From NCBI RefSeq assembly GCF_002197845.1, contig NZ_NIDE01000001.1, positions 62,001 to 126,000 of the forward strand: a DNA stretch of 64,000 nucleotides. Direction: 5' to 3'. Positions 8,776 through 17,621 of the stretch are shown piece by piece. Origin of the DNA: Fimbriiglobus ruber. GTDB lineage: Bacteria; Planctomycetota; Planctomycetia; Gemmatales; Gemmataceae. The notes beneath the pieces are model-generated. The model did no database searches. It was not told the DNA's origin and saw only the letters and a program-made list of their open reading frames with translations. Each line of letters begins with the position of its first letter. The stretch's first letter is position 1. Position numbers and translations under genes: made by a program.

Positions 8776-10014
8776 TCATACCGGAACCGTGAGCGCGTCC
8801 GGCCCGAGTGTCACCACGGTCAGGTCGCGAACCGGGAACCGCTCCAGATGCGCGAGAATTTTCGCGGGCGTCAGCCCGTCGATGGCGGCCTGGACTTCTT
8901 CCACCGTGCGCACGCGGTTGAGGTAGAACCAGTCACTGGCCATCGAACCCGCCCGCGCGGAGGTCGACTCCTGCTGCATCACCAGCGACGTTTTGAGTGC
9001 CGCCCGGACGCGGTCGACCTCGTCGGTCGTGATCCCGTCCTTGAGCCGCTTGAATTCGCCGACCATGACATCGAGCGTTTGCTGGGCGCGGTCCGTTCGG
9101 GTTCCCGAGTACCCGATCACGGTCCCGCGGTCCTTCACCGTGTCGTGCGATGCGTAGACCGAGTAACAGAGCCCCCGCTTCTCGCGAACCTCGGTGAACA
9201 ACCGGGCGCTCATCCCGCCTGATAACACGCCAACTGCCCCGCGGGCCGCGTAGTAATCGGGGTCGGAGAAGGGTGCGCTCGGAAACGCAAGCGCGATCTG
9301 TGTCTGCTGCGTGTCTTTCTGAATGTGGGCAGACTTCGGCACGTGCGCGACGGGGGCCGGTTCGGGGGTAGCCCCGCCGGGCCAGTCGCCGAAGAGCCGT
9401 TCCGCCTGGACTTTCAACGCCGGCCAGTCGACCGCCCCGGCCACGGACAGGATCGCGCCCGACGCTCGGAAGCGGTCGCCGTAATACTGCCGAATGGCGG
9501 CCGGCGTGAGTGCCTGAATCCCTTCGACAGTCCCGTACCGATTCCGGTTCAACGGCGGCGGGTAGTAACGAGATTTGAGTTCGAGAATCACTTTCTCTTG
9601 AGGAGAATCTTCCAACCCCAAGATGTCTTCCAGCGCGAGGTTCTGGACGGGTTCGAGTTCGTCGTCCGGAAGATGCGGTCGGCGGACCACGTCGGCGTAC
9701 AGGTCGAGTATGGCGGGCAGGTTCCGCGCCAGCGTCCCGGCCGAGAGAACGATGTTGAACGGCCCGACGCTCTCGTTCCGGTCGGTCCCGAGGTTGTCGA
9801 GGGCGAGGGAGAGTTCCTTGCTGTCCCGGTCGCCCGCCCCGCGGATCAGCATCTCGGACAGGACCGTCGCCGTCCCCGGGCGGTCGGCCGGGTCGTGCGT
9901 GAAACCGGCCGGCACGAGCAGGTACATGGTCGCCGAGCGGACGTGGTCCATCCGCTCGGCGAGCAAGGTCATGCCGTTCGACAGCGTGTGACGGAAAATC
10001 TGTTGTTCGGCCAA
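8776..10014 (-). CDS. M16 peptidase-like protein, non-catalytic partner
   Basis: A 412-residue M16 fold protein. The segment aligned with the zinc motif of its neighbour reads TATVLSEMLIRGAG (residues 48-61), so the H, E and H of HxxEH are T, S and E. It cannot bind zinc in the standard way. Conserved family features remain, such as REKRGLCYSVYASHD (substrate-binding Arg/Tyr region) in the C-terminal half. In bacterial M16B pairs the inactive subunit supplies those Arg/Tyr residues to the active one. It precedes the active subunit in the same direction. Confidence 0.92.
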   Translation of the reverse strand: MAEQQIFRHTLSNGMTLLAERMDHVRSATMYLLVPAGFTHDPADRPGTATVLSEMLIRGAGDRDSKELSLALDNLGTDRNESVGPFNIVLSAGTLARNLPAILDLYADVVRRPHLPDDELEPVQNLALEDILGLEDSPQEKVILELKSRYYPPPLNRNRYGTVEGIQALTPAAIRQYYGDRFRASGAILSVAGAVDWPALKVQAERLFGDWPGGATPEPAPVAHVPKSAHIQKDTQQTQIALAFPSAPFSDPDYYAARGAVGVLSGGMSARLFTEVREKRGLCYSVYASHDTVKDRGTVIGYSGTRTDRAQQTLDVMVGEFKRLKDGITTDEVDRVRAALKTSLVMQQESTSARAGSMASDWFYLNRVRTVEEVQAAIDGLTPAKILAHLERFPVRDLTVVTLGPDALTVPV

Positions 10015-10047
10015 GGGCGGTGCGTCCTTACCAGGAGTAATCGGGCG

Positions 10048-10614
10048 TCAAATCCCCATCCCGACGGAGACGGCGGCCGGGAGTTCGACCGGTTTGTACA
10101 GGGTGCGGCAACTCCGGAACCCGTGTTTACGATACAGCCGGACCGCGTGGTCGTTCTGGGCGGTGACTTCCAGGTGGGCGCGGGTGAACCCGGCGTCGTG
10201 GAATCCCTGTAGGGCTCGCAGGAGCAGCGCTTCGCCGATCCCCTGGCCCCGGTGTTCGGGCACGACGCCCACGTTCTGGATCGCCCCGGACCGCGAACCG
10301 TCGCGGAGTCCCTGGACCGTCCCGGCCCACCCTTCCGGGGTGGCCACGAGCCACGTCGCCCGCGGGCAAAACTCGTCCCGGTAGCGAATCGCCCGCATCA
10401 GTTCGCGGCACCCAGCCAGATGACCGAGACTCGGGAAGACCTGGGAATCGAGTTCGTCCCGGAAGCTGTGGTATTTGACCAGGGCGTGGGCGTCTACCAG
10501 CGTATCGCTCCACGGAACCCAGAAGAACCCCGCCGGCAGCACGGGTGGGGGGAGCGGGCGACCGAGATCGCATTCCATCCAGTACCGTTTGAAGTAGGTC
10601 GGCCGTGGGGTCAT
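10048..10614 (-). CDS. GNAT-family N-acetyltransferase
   Basis: A 188-residue protein with the acetyl-CoA-binding motif A IQNVGVVPEHRGQGIGEALL (R/Q-x-x-G-x-G/A) in the centre and a motif B region EVTAQNDHAVRLYRKHGF near the C-terminus, typical of Gcn5-related acetyltransferases. The N-terminal 80 residues (YFKRYWMECDL, DALVKYHSFRDE type segments) are probably a substrate-binding extension. The substrate cannot be inferred. The gene lies 33 bases upstream of the M16 pair on the same strand and may be co-transcribed with it. Confidence 0.9.
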   Translation of the reverse strand: MTPRPTYFKRYWMECDLGRPLPPPVLPAGFFWVPWSDTLVDAHALVKYHSFRDELDSQVFPSLGHLAGCRELMRAIRYRDEFCPRATWLVATPEGWAGTVQGLRDGSRSGAIQNVGVVPEHRGQGIGEALLLRALQGFHDAGFTRAHLEVTAQNDHAVRLYRKHGFRSCRTLYKPVELPAAVSVGMGI

Positions 10615-10680
10615 CGGTCTGCGTCAACCAGACGGTACGGGACACAAGGTATGGAATGGTATCAGGCGCGGGGGCGGGGG

Positions 10681-12099
10681 TCAAAAAAGTGACGCCCGCG
10701 CGACGACCCGGGCGATCACCCACCCGAACCCCGCTGCCAGGGCGAGCGCCAACGCGAGCGCCGTGGTCGCGGCCGGGAAAGCCCATTTCGGTAAGCGGGT
10801 GCGACCAAGAACCCAGTCGAGAGGCTGCGCGACGGCCGGGCTCGAAGGAACGCTCGAAGCCGTGGCCGGTTCGATCGGATCGACCGGCACGACGAGGCTA
10901 TCCTCGGACGACTCTTCCTCACCCGCGAGGTGAGACGCGTACCATTTTTCCTCAGCTTGGTGGAGAACCTCGGTAGTCAATGCGGTGGACAGTTGGGCGG
11001 CGGTGGCTCGAACCGGCTCGGCCCAGGCCGCCAGGCGGTCGGCCGCCTCCTGGGCGGACGCGGGGCGGTCTTCAGGACATTTGGACATCAGGGCCGCAAT
11101 CAGGTCGGCGAGGCCGGGCGGAACCGCCGGGTTGAGTTGGGTGATTGGCGGCGGGGCGGACGTCCGATGCCAGCGGATCTTGTCTTTGGAGGTGCCCCCG
11201 GGGAAGGGCGGGCACCCGGCGAGAGCGTAGTACAAGCTGCACCCGAGCGAGTACAGGTCGGCTGCCGGGCCTACGGTGACTGGGTTCTCGGCCTGCTCGG
11301 GAGCCATGTAGTCGGCGGTGCCGATCGCGTACCCCTGTTCAACGAGCTGAGTCGAGTCGGGCAACGCCGGCTCGCCGCGGAACGTGGCCAGGCCGAAGTC
11401 GAGTACCTTTGCCCGCCCGTTAGGCTCGACCATCACGTTCGACGGCTTGAAGTCGCGGTGGACGAACCCGGCCGCGTGCGCCTGGTGCAACCCGACCGCG
11501 GCGTCCGCGAACACGCGGGCCGCCCGCGGGACGGCGAACGGCCCGTCTTCCGAAAGATATTGTCGCGCGGTGCGCCCGCGAACGAATTCGAGGGCGAGGT
11601 AGTAAACTCCGGCGTGTTCGCCCGCGGCGATGGTACGCACCAGTCGCGGGTGGGCCGGCAGGCGGAGGCCGGTGTCTCCTTCGCGGCGGAACCGGGCCAG
11701 CATGCGCTCGTCTTTCTGGACCCGATGCGGGGGCAGCACCTTGAGCGCCACCAACTGGCTGCCCGCGGCGTCCGCGCCCGGTGGGGGCGGGTCGCCGGCA
11801 CGGGCCAGGTAAACGATTCCCATTCCCCCGCGGCCGAGCGGGCAGAGCAGGCGGTAAGGCCCGAGGATCAAGCCGCCCCAGTGACCGCGGAGCACTTTAT
11901 CGGCTTGAAAGCGGGTGAGGGCACCGAGTTCGACGAAGTGGTCCGCGAGGGTGGTCGCGGGCCACTTCTTGCCCGGCGGGGCTTCCTCGAACAGTCGCTC
12001 GACCCGGCCCGCGTCCAACACCCGGCTCCGAGCGACGTCTCGCAGGAAGTCGGCGACGGCCGGCACGGGCGTACTGGTCGGCGGGGGAGGCATCGACAA
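10681..12099 (-). CDS. Ser/Thr protein kinase with C-terminal membrane anchor
   Basis: A 472-residue protein. Residues 1-75 are an N-terminal helical region (ADHFVELGALTRFQADKVL) common to planctomycete kinases. The kinase domain is about 82-350: glycine loop LGRGGMGIVY (89-98), catalytic Lys in VALKVL (120), HRDFKPSN (214-221), DFG (234-236), and TADYMAPEQ in the activation segment. A single membrane helix near 441-463 (FPAATTALALALALAAGF) is followed by a short Arg-containing tail, so there is no large extracellular sensor. Next to nothing in the context reveals its target. It is divergently transcribed from phoU. Confidence 0.94.
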   Translation of the reverse strand: MSMPPPPTSTPVPAVADFLRDVARSRVLDAGRVERLFEEAPPGKKWPATTLADHFVELGALTRFQADKVLRGHWGGLILGPYRLLCPLGRGGMGIVYLARAGDPPPPGADAAGSQLVALKVLPPHRVQKDERMLARFRREGDTGLRLPAHPRLVRTIAAGEHAGVYYLALEFVRGRTARQYLSEDGPFAVPRAARVFADAAVGLHQAHAAGFVHRDFKPSNVMVEPNGRAKVLDFGLATFRGEPALPDSTQLVEQGYAIGTADYMAPEQAENPVTVGPAADLYSLGCSLYYALAGCPPFPGGTSKDKIRWHRTSAPPPITQLNPAVPPGLADLIAALMSKCPEDRPASAQEAADRLAAWAEPVRATAAQLSTALTTEVLHQAEEKWYASHLAGEEESSEDSLVVPVDPIEPATASSVPSSPAVAQPLDWVLGRTRLPKWAFPAATTALALALALAAGFGWVIARVVARASLF

Positions 12100-12309
12100 A
12101 CGTCCTCGGCTCCGGGGCGTCGTGTGGGTAAATACCGTGTGGGCTGTGAAGACGGTCGGCCGATTTTCGAGCCCGCCGGTTTTCGAGCCACGCGGAAATC
12201 AACTTGTGAACTACTATCCCAGCGGGGCTTTGTTTTTTAAACCGGCACCGTAATAATACGTCAAATTCTGGGCGGTCCGGCGCGAAACGGTTCGACGGGG
12301 GACGGATAC

Positions 12310-12981
12310 GTGTCTAAACACATGGCGCGGGACCTCGACAAGCTCCAACGCTCGATCCTCCGAATGGCCGGGGCCGTCGAAGAAGCCATTTACCAGGCCA
12401 CCCGCGCCCTCCAGGAACGGAGCCCGTCTCTCGCCCGCCAGGTGGTCGAGGGGGACAGCCAGATCGACAACCTCGAGAACGAGGTTCAGGACGAGTGCCT
12501 GAAGATTCTCGCTCTCCACCAACCCGTGGCCGTCGACCTGCGGCGGTGTTGCGCGGTCCTACTTATCTGTACGGACTTGGAGCGGATGGGCGATCTGGCC
12601 GTCGGGATCGCCGAGCGAGCCATCGTCCTCTCCAAGTTACCACAACCGGCGATCCCCGACCGCGTGGCCCGCATGACCCACGGGGCGACACGGATGGTCC
12701 GCATGAGCCTCGACGCATTCGTCCACCAGGACGCCGAGGCGGCCCGTGCCGTGATCCGGATGGACGACGAGGTGGACGAGGACAACGCGATCATCATCAC
12801 GGAACTGATCGGCGGGATGAAGACGACCGCCGACCAGATCGAAGCCGGCCTCTCCCTCTTTTCGGCCGTCCGACACATCGAGCGGATCGCCGACCACGCG
12901 ACCAACATCGCCGAAGACGTTATTTATCTGGTCGAAGGCGAGCTGGTCCGCCACCATCCCGAAGCGATCACCCGCGTTTAA
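12310..12981 (+). CDS. phoU: PhoU-type phosphate transport/signalling regulator
   Basis: A 223-residue all-helical protein with the two tandem three-helix PhoU repeats. It contains the metal-binding ExxxD-type signatures EGDSQIDNLENEVQDECLKIL and RMDDEVDEDNAIIITELI. PhoU couples the Pst phosphate transporter to the PhoR histidine kinase and limits phosphate uptake. The start is GTG at 12310; an in-frame ATG four codons later is possible. No pst or phoBR genes are present in the window, so it is an orphan here. Its stop overlaps the convergent cutC gene by 4 bases. Confidence 0.95.
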   Translation: MSKHMARDLDKLQRSILRMAGAVEEAIYQATRALQERSPSLARQVVEGDSQIDNLENEVQDECLKILALHQPVAVDLRRCCAVLLICTDLERMGDLAVGIAERAIVLSKLPQPAIPDRVARMTHGATRMVRMSLDAFVHQDAEAARAVIRMDDEVDEDNAIIITELIGGMKTTADQIEAGLSLFSAVRHIERIADHATNIAEDVIYLVEGELVRHHPEAITRV

Positions 12982-13706
12982 CCGGCTTCGTTCGCCAGGC
13001 GGTCGAGGGCCGCCCGCGCGGCGGCGACAGCGGCCCGATCCGTCCGCCGGTGTGTTCGTTCACTTCCAACCGGAATCCTTTCCACAAACGACCCGTGAAC
13101 CTCGCTGCAACCAGTCGCCCGCACAACTTCGATAGCTGATTCGGCCCGAATCCGCCCGCATGGCACGACTCCGATCCGCCCTGCTGCCCGCTCGATGACT
13201 CGGGCAATCACGTTCAGGCCGGCCACGGCTGTCTCCGCCCGCCCACTCGTCAGTATCCGCGCGAAGCCGGTTTCCGCAAGCTTATCTACGGCTTCGTCAG
13301 CATCGCGAGTGTGATCGAACGCGCGGTGAAACACACACGGCACCCCGCCCGCGCGATCGACAAGGTCGCAGGCTGCTGGCGCATTCACTTGCCCGCCCTC
13401 GGTCAACGGGCCGAAGATGAATCCGTCTGGTGCCAGCGGCAAGAAATGCTCGATGTCCCGGGCCATGACCCGGAGTTCGTCCGCATCGTAAACGAAGTTC
13501 CCCGGCCGCGGGCGGATCATGACGACGATTGGTATCCGGCAGGCAGCGCGGATTTCGAGAAAAGCCCCGACGCTCGGGGTCAGGCCATCCAGGTCGAGTG
13601 CCGCGCAGAGTTCTAGACGACCGGCGCCACCCGCTTCCGCGGCCCGCGCGTCGGCGACCGACTCGACGGCTACCTCGATCAAGACATGATTCGCTGGTTT
13701 TATCAT
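12978..13706 (-). CDS. cutC: CutC-family protein (copper homeostasis)
   Basis: A 242-residue TIM-barrel protein. The N-terminus IEVAVESVADARAAEAGGAGRLELCAAL and the segment PIVVMIRPRPGNFVYDADE are the CutC hallmarks, and VFHRAFDHTRD and ILTSGRAETA follow in order. CutC has been linked to copper tolerance in bacteria and animals, though its biochemical role is unsettled. It overlaps phoU tail to tail and lies 20 bases from the next gene on the same strand. Confidence 0.93.
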   Translation of the reverse strand: MIKPANHVLIEVAVESVADARAAEAGGAGRLELCAALDLDGLTPSVGAFLEIRAACRIPIVVMIRPRPGNFVYDADELRVMARDIEHFLPLAPDGFIFGPLTEGGQVNAPAACDLVDRAGGVPCVFHRAFDHTRDADEAVDKLAETGFARILTSGRAETAVAGLNVIARVIERAAGRIGVVPCGRIRAESAIEVVRATGCSEVHGSFVERIPVGSERTHRRTDRAAVAAARAALDRLANEAG

Positions 13707-13725
13707 TCCCGGACCCGACTCCTGT

Positions 13726-14586
13726 TCAGCGGGCGGCCCGTTCTTTGAGATAAGCCGCGAGGGCGTCCTGCCACGGCCGCGGCTTCGTGACCCCGGCTGT
13801 CGCGAGCTTGTCGCAAGCCAGTACGCTGTACCCCGGCCGCCGGGCCGGAGCCCCGAACTGGGCCGACGTCGTCGGCGTCAGATTGGCCGCCACGCCGGCC
13901 TGACGGAAGATCTCGGCGGCGAGTTCGTACCACGTGCAGTCGCCCGCACTCGTAACATGGTACAGTCCTTGAGCCGATCGCGCGACGAGGTCGGCGATGG
14001 CGACCGCCAGATCGGCCGTGTAGGTCGGGGTGCAGCGCTGGTCGTTGACGACTTTGAGCGGCTTACCCTGTCCGGCGACGCGGAGCATCGTCTCGACGAA
14101 GTTGCCCCCTTTGCCGCCGCTTCCCCAGACGCCGTACAGCCCACACGTCCGGATCACCAAATGCGCCGGGCACGTCGAGCGGACGACGTATTCGCCGGAC
14201 AATTTGCTGAGGCCGTACACGCTCACCGGGCCGGGCGGGTCGTCTTCCCGAAACGGGGTGGTTCGCGTCTCGTCGAGCCCGAAGACGTAATCGGTGCTGA
14301 CGTGAACGAGCCGGCTATTCGCATCCCGGCAGGCACGGGCCAGAGCCCGGACGCCCCACGCATTCACCCGGAACGCGGCATCCGGATCGTCTTCGGCCTT
14401 GTCTACGAAGTTGTAAGCCGCACAGTTGATGACCACGTCCGGACGATTTGCCGACAGGTACGCGGCGATCGTCTCCGGGCGATCCAGATCAATCTCTGCC
14501 CGGGTTAACGGTACGACTTCGCCCGCGAGCCGCGGACAAAGGTCGCGGCCGAGTTGCCCGTTCGCCCCGAGGACGGCAATTTTCAT
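13726..14586 (-). CDS. rmlD: dTDP-4-dehydrorhamnose reductase (RmlD-like)
   Basis: About 286 residues from ATG 14586. An upstream in-frame extension would run through an inverted repeat and is not credible. It is a short-chain dehydrogenase-type Rossmann protein: nucleotide loop VLGANGQLGRD at residue 5, VINCAAYNFVDKAEDD, and the catalytic Y-x-x-x-K as YGLSK. RmlD reduces dTDP-4-dehydrorhamnose to dTDP-rhamnose for surface polysaccharides. The other rml genes are absent here, so a related sugar-nucleotide substrate is possible. Confidence 0.9.
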   Translation of the reverse strand: MKIAVLGANGQLGRDLCPRLAGEVVPLTRAEIDLDRPETIAAYLSANRPDVVINCAAYNFVDKAEDDPDAAFRVNAWGVRALARACRDANSRLVHVSTDYVFGLDETRTTPFREDDPPGPVSVYGLSKLSGEYVVRSTCPAHLVIRTCGLYGVWGSGGKGGNFVETMLRVAGQGKPLKVVNDQRCTPTYTADLAVAIADLVARSAQGLYHVTSAGDCTWYELAAEIFRQAGVAANLTPTTSAQFGAPARRPGYSVLACDKLATAGVTKPRPWQDALAAYLKERAAR

Positions 14587-14605
14587 GGAAGCTATTCCGA
14601 TGAAT

Positions 14606-14695
14606 TTTGCCACGGATGAACACGGATGAACACGGATCAGAAAAAGATTCGTCTTGATTTCTGATCCATGTTCATCCGTGTTCATCCGTGGCAAA
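14606..14695. repeat. Near-perfect 38-bp inverted repeat built of CACGGATGAA units
   Basis: Arms 14606-14643 and 14658-14695 are reverse complements with one mismatch. Each arm contains two tandem copies of CACGGATGAA. The element ends 20 bases before the rmlD start, so it would be in its leader or promoter. This sequence type is familiar to me as a dispersed repeat in several bacterial genomes, but that is memory rather than a search. Confidence 0.9.
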
Positions 14696-14705
14696 TTAAA
14701 ATGAA

Positions 14706-14736
14706 ACGGCCCGGCGGGTGATTCCCGTCGGGCCGT
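14706..14736 (-). terminator. Hairpin terminator of the 14761-15732 gene
   Basis: A 13-bp stem with one mismatch (ACGGCCCGGCGGG / CCCGTCGGGCCGT) starts 25 bases after the minus-strand stop codon. On that strand it is followed by TTTCATTTT, which is adequate for intrinsic termination. Confidence 0.7.
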
Positions 14737-14760
14737 GACTTGTACGTCGTACTCCGTGCG

Positions 14761-15732
14761 CTACTTCTTCGCGGGCAAGAACGACGTGTCGGCCGTGTCC
14801 AGTTCCGTCTTTTGGTCCTGATACAGCGCGACCTTGGCTTCGGCGGTCCCGATGGTGACGTCGATGTCGCCCTTGAGGATGACGTTGAACTTGACCGACT
14901 CGACCCGACCCGTTTTCGGGTTGTAGAGGAGGATGCCCGGCTTGGTTTCCGGGGTCGTGGCCAGCGTGCCGCCCTTGATGCGGAACGGCAGGCCGTCGCC
15001 CGCGTCGTTGGAGGGCTTGTACGTCAACGTGGGCTTGACTTCGACCCGGTCGAGTTCCTTCTTCTCCGCGTCTTTGCCCTTGAACGTGTAGTTAAAGGTC
15101 CGCTCGTAGGAGCCGATCGGCCCGAGGGAAAGCGTGCTCTTCTTTTCCCAGCTGCTGTTCACGGCTTGCTCGGCGGTCGTGGCGACGCCGGCGCCTGGGT
15201 CGGTCATTTCCTTGACGGCTTCTTCGGAAAGAACCTTCTTGAGAACCGCTTCCATTTGCGGGTTCACGGCGCTCAACTTCTTCAGGAGTTCTTCGCGGCC
15301 GTCCACCTTCTCCACAACCCCGCCGGGGCCGAAGGTGACGGTGAATTCGGCACCGATCAGGTTCTTGAAGAACTCGACGAGCCCGGGGTTCCCGGCGGCG
15401 CCGGACGGGTTCGTCTCGGTCGAGTCGTACTCGATCGTTTGGCCGGCGATGTCCAGCTTGAACTTCACGCCCTCAATGGTCTGCTTGACCACCCATTTGT
15501 CCTTGTCCTGGCTCAGCGGCGTCCACTTGAAGAAGAAGGTTTGCTCGTGCTTCAGCGGGACGTCCGACCCGCCCGTGACCTTGAGATTCTGCTCGACCTT
15601 GGTGGTCAGCCGCTGGTAGAAGGCTTTATCCTTCTCGAACTTGATTTCAAACTTTTGCTTTTCTTGCGCGGTGGCGGCCGTTGCCAGGCCGATCAGCAGC
15701 CCGAAAACGATTCCCAAGCGAGCGAGAGACAC
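14761..15732 (-). CDS. Secreted protein of unknown function (DUF6263-like)
   Basis: A 323-residue protein with a signal peptide (MSLARLGIVFGLLIGLATAATA) and no further membrane helix. The mature part is strand-rich and lysine-rich (QKFEIKFEKDKAFYQRLTTKVEQNLKV style) and resembles the secreted DUF6263 proteins of planctomycetes. That assignment is from overall pattern and I could not search it. It stands alone with its own downstream hairpin. No enzymatic motif was seen. Confidence 0.8.
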   Translation of the reverse strand: MSLARLGIVFGLLIGLATAATAQEKQKFEIKFEKDKAFYQRLTTKVEQNLKVTGGSDVPLKHEQTFFFKWTPLSQDKDKWVVKQTIEGVKFKLDIAGQTIEYDSTETNPSGAAGNPGLVEFFKNLIGAEFTVTFGPGGVVEKVDGREELLKKLSAVNPQMEAVLKKVLSEEAVKEMTDPGAGVATTAEQAVNSSWEKKSTLSLGPIGSYERTFNYTFKGKDAEKKELDRVEVKPTLTYKPSNDAGDGLPFRIKGGTLATTPETKPGILLYNPKTGRVESVKFNVILKGDIDVTIGTAEAKVALYQDQKTELDTADTSFLPAKK

Positions 15733-15918
15733 GTGTTGCTCCCTTCATGAACTGCGGCGGACTGTCGAACAAAGGCCCGGACCGCGGGATGGTAGACCCA
15801 ATACCCGATGTTTTACGGTCTCCCGCTGTGGCGAACAAGGGAGACTGTCAAATCCGGCAAATCCCGCACGGCCGCCGCGAAACGGCGGAGATGAATGAAA
15901 AGGGCGCGAGTGTCAGGA

Positions 15919-17607
15919 TCAGTACACGTCCCGCTGGTATCGCTTGGCTTTGCTCAGTGATTTGACGTACTCCTTGGCCGCTTCGTCCGACATCTTTCCC
16001 TGCTCGGCCACCAGTGCGTGAAGCGCGTGGTCCACGTCGAGGGCCATGCGGCGGGCATCCCCGCAGACGTAGAAGTGCGCCCCTTCCTGTAGCCAGCCCC
16101 AAATCTCCCGGGCGTTCTGGGCCATGCGGTGCTGCACGTAGACCTTCTCCTTCTGATCGCGGGAGAAAGCCGTGTCCAGGCGGGTGAGTACGCCGTTCTT
16201 GAGATATGCGGCCATTTCGTCTTGATAAAGGAAGTCGCAGTCCTGTCGCTGGTCGCCGAAGAAGAGCCAGTTCTTGCCCTTCACCCCGGCGGCAGCGCGG
16301 TCTTCCAAAAATGCCCGGAACGGGGCGATACCCGTGCCGGGACCGACCATAATGACTGGCACGTCACCGGAAGCAGGCAGACGAAATCCGGGCGACGTGT
16401 GAACGAATACCCCGGCTTTCTGGCGTGTCTGGAGCGTTTCCGTCAAAAAGTTCGACGCGACACCCTTTCTCGGCCGACCGCCCTGCGTGTACCGGACGAC
16501 GCCGACTGTCAGATGAACTTCCTCGGGGTGCGCTTTCAGAGACGACGAGATGGAGTACAACCGCGGCTGAAGTGGGGACAGAGCCGCGATCATCTCCGCG
16601 ATCGGCGCGCGGGCGGAGGGGAACTGTTCCAAAAGATCCAGCACGTCCCAGGCGGCCGGGATGCCCTCGACGTCGTCTTCGACCAGCGTCTTCAGTGTGC
16701 CAGACTCGGACGCATCGGTAGCCGCAGCCGCGAGCAAGCTGGCCAATGCGTCGCTCACTTTCGTGATGACGTAGTATTTGGCGAGCGCGTCATAAGCATG
16801 GACGCGGACACCGCCGGGGACCGAGACCAGTTCATCCCCACGGGCTCCCATCGCTTTCAGGACCGCCTCCACCAACGCGGGATCGTTCTCTGGCATCAGG
16901 CCCAGGGCGTCACCGACTTCGTAACTCAGGCCACTGCCGCGAAGCGAAAAAGCCACAAAGCGGACATCTTTTTCCGATCCGGGCCGGTTTAGCGAGCGGC
17001 ATTCAAGGAGTGGGGCGTGAAACGGGTTTTTGCGATCGAAGGTGCCGGTGTGTGTCCCGTTCGATCCGACTTTGGCGGCAGCCCCATTCGATCCCGTGTG
17101 AGTATTGACCCCTGTCCCGTTGATCCCGGCGTGGGCGTCCGCGGAGAGCGTCGGCAGGGATTTTCTCCCGGCGACCAGTTCCTTGAGTTTTTTCGCCGTG
17201 TCCTTCCCGCCCGGCGAACACTTGGTCAAGTCGGTTTCTTCGCCGCCGGCAATGGCTTCGGAGTAAGTCTTACACAGGTACCCGCAGGCTCCGCAATCGA
17301 GTTGCGCCATCGCGGCCATCAAGACTCGCGGGTAGGGCTTCCCTTCGGCCAGTTTCAACCGATCACCCAGCGCTAGGGCTGGATCGTGCCAGGGATAATC
17401 TTCCTCGGCGGCCGGTGCAGCGAGGGCGGCTAGCGCGGGGAGTGAGTCCGCGTGCCCGTTCGTTGCGTGCCCGTTCGACGAATGTCCGTTCGTTGCGTGC
17501 CCATTCGTGCCCCGGTCGAGGCCGAAGACGCCGGCAAAAAAGCCGTTCAGCCACGCCCGCTGGGTCGACGAAAACGGGGCGGATTCGGGGAGGACGGGAA
17601 TCGCCAT
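15919..17607 (-). CDS. CysJ-like NADPH/FAD reductase with N-terminal Fe-S domain instead of flavodoxin
   Basis: About 562 residues from ATG 17607. An N-terminal Fe-S-type domain carries Cys at about 105, 108, 112 and 130 (CGACGYLC...KC). Then come a linker and an FNR-type FAD/NADPH reductase module: RLYSISSS (FAD) near 390, GPGTGIAPFRAF (NADPH), and the C-terminal KRYQRDVY typical of CysJ/P450 reductases. The FMN-binding flavodoxin domain of CysJ is absent. Residues 34-54 contain four copies of an NGH-containing repeat. It is the last gene of the nitrate operon, 14 bases after nirA, so it may pass NADPH electrons to nitrite reductase; a sulfite reductase role is the alternative. Confidence 0.88.
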   Translation of the reverse strand: MAIPVLPESAPFSSTQRAWLNGFFAGVFGLDRGTNGHATNGHSSNGHATNGHADSLPALAALAAPAAEEDYPWHDPALALGDRLKLAEGKPYPRVLMAAMAQLDCGACGYLCKTYSEAIAGGEETDLTKCSPGGKDTAKKLKELVAGRKSLPTLSADAHAGINGTGVNTHTGSNGAAAKVGSNGTHTGTFDRKNPFHAPLLECRSLNRPGSEKDVRFVAFSLRGSGLSYEVGDALGLMPENDPALVEAVLKAMGARGDELVSVPGGVRVHAYDALAKYYVITKVSDALASLLAAAATDASESGTLKTLVEDDVEGIPAAWDVLDLLEQFPSARAPIAEMIAALSPLQPRLYSISSSLKAHPEEVHLTVGVVRYTQGGRPRKGVASNFLTETLQTRQKAGVFVHTSPGFRLPASGDVPVIMVGPGTGIAPFRAFLEDRAAAGVKGKNWLFFGDQRQDCDFLYQDEMAAYLKNGVLTRLDTAFSRDQKEKVYVQHRMAQNAREIWGWLQEGAHFYVCGDARRMALDVDHALHALVAEQGKMSDEAAKEYVKSLSKAKRYQRDVY

Positions 17608-17621
17608 GATGCGGCAGCCTT

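Noticed and set aside
17450-17515. Short tandem DNA repeats (GTTCG/CGTGCCC type)
   Set aside because: They encode the NGH repeats inside the flavoprotein linker and need no separate explanation.
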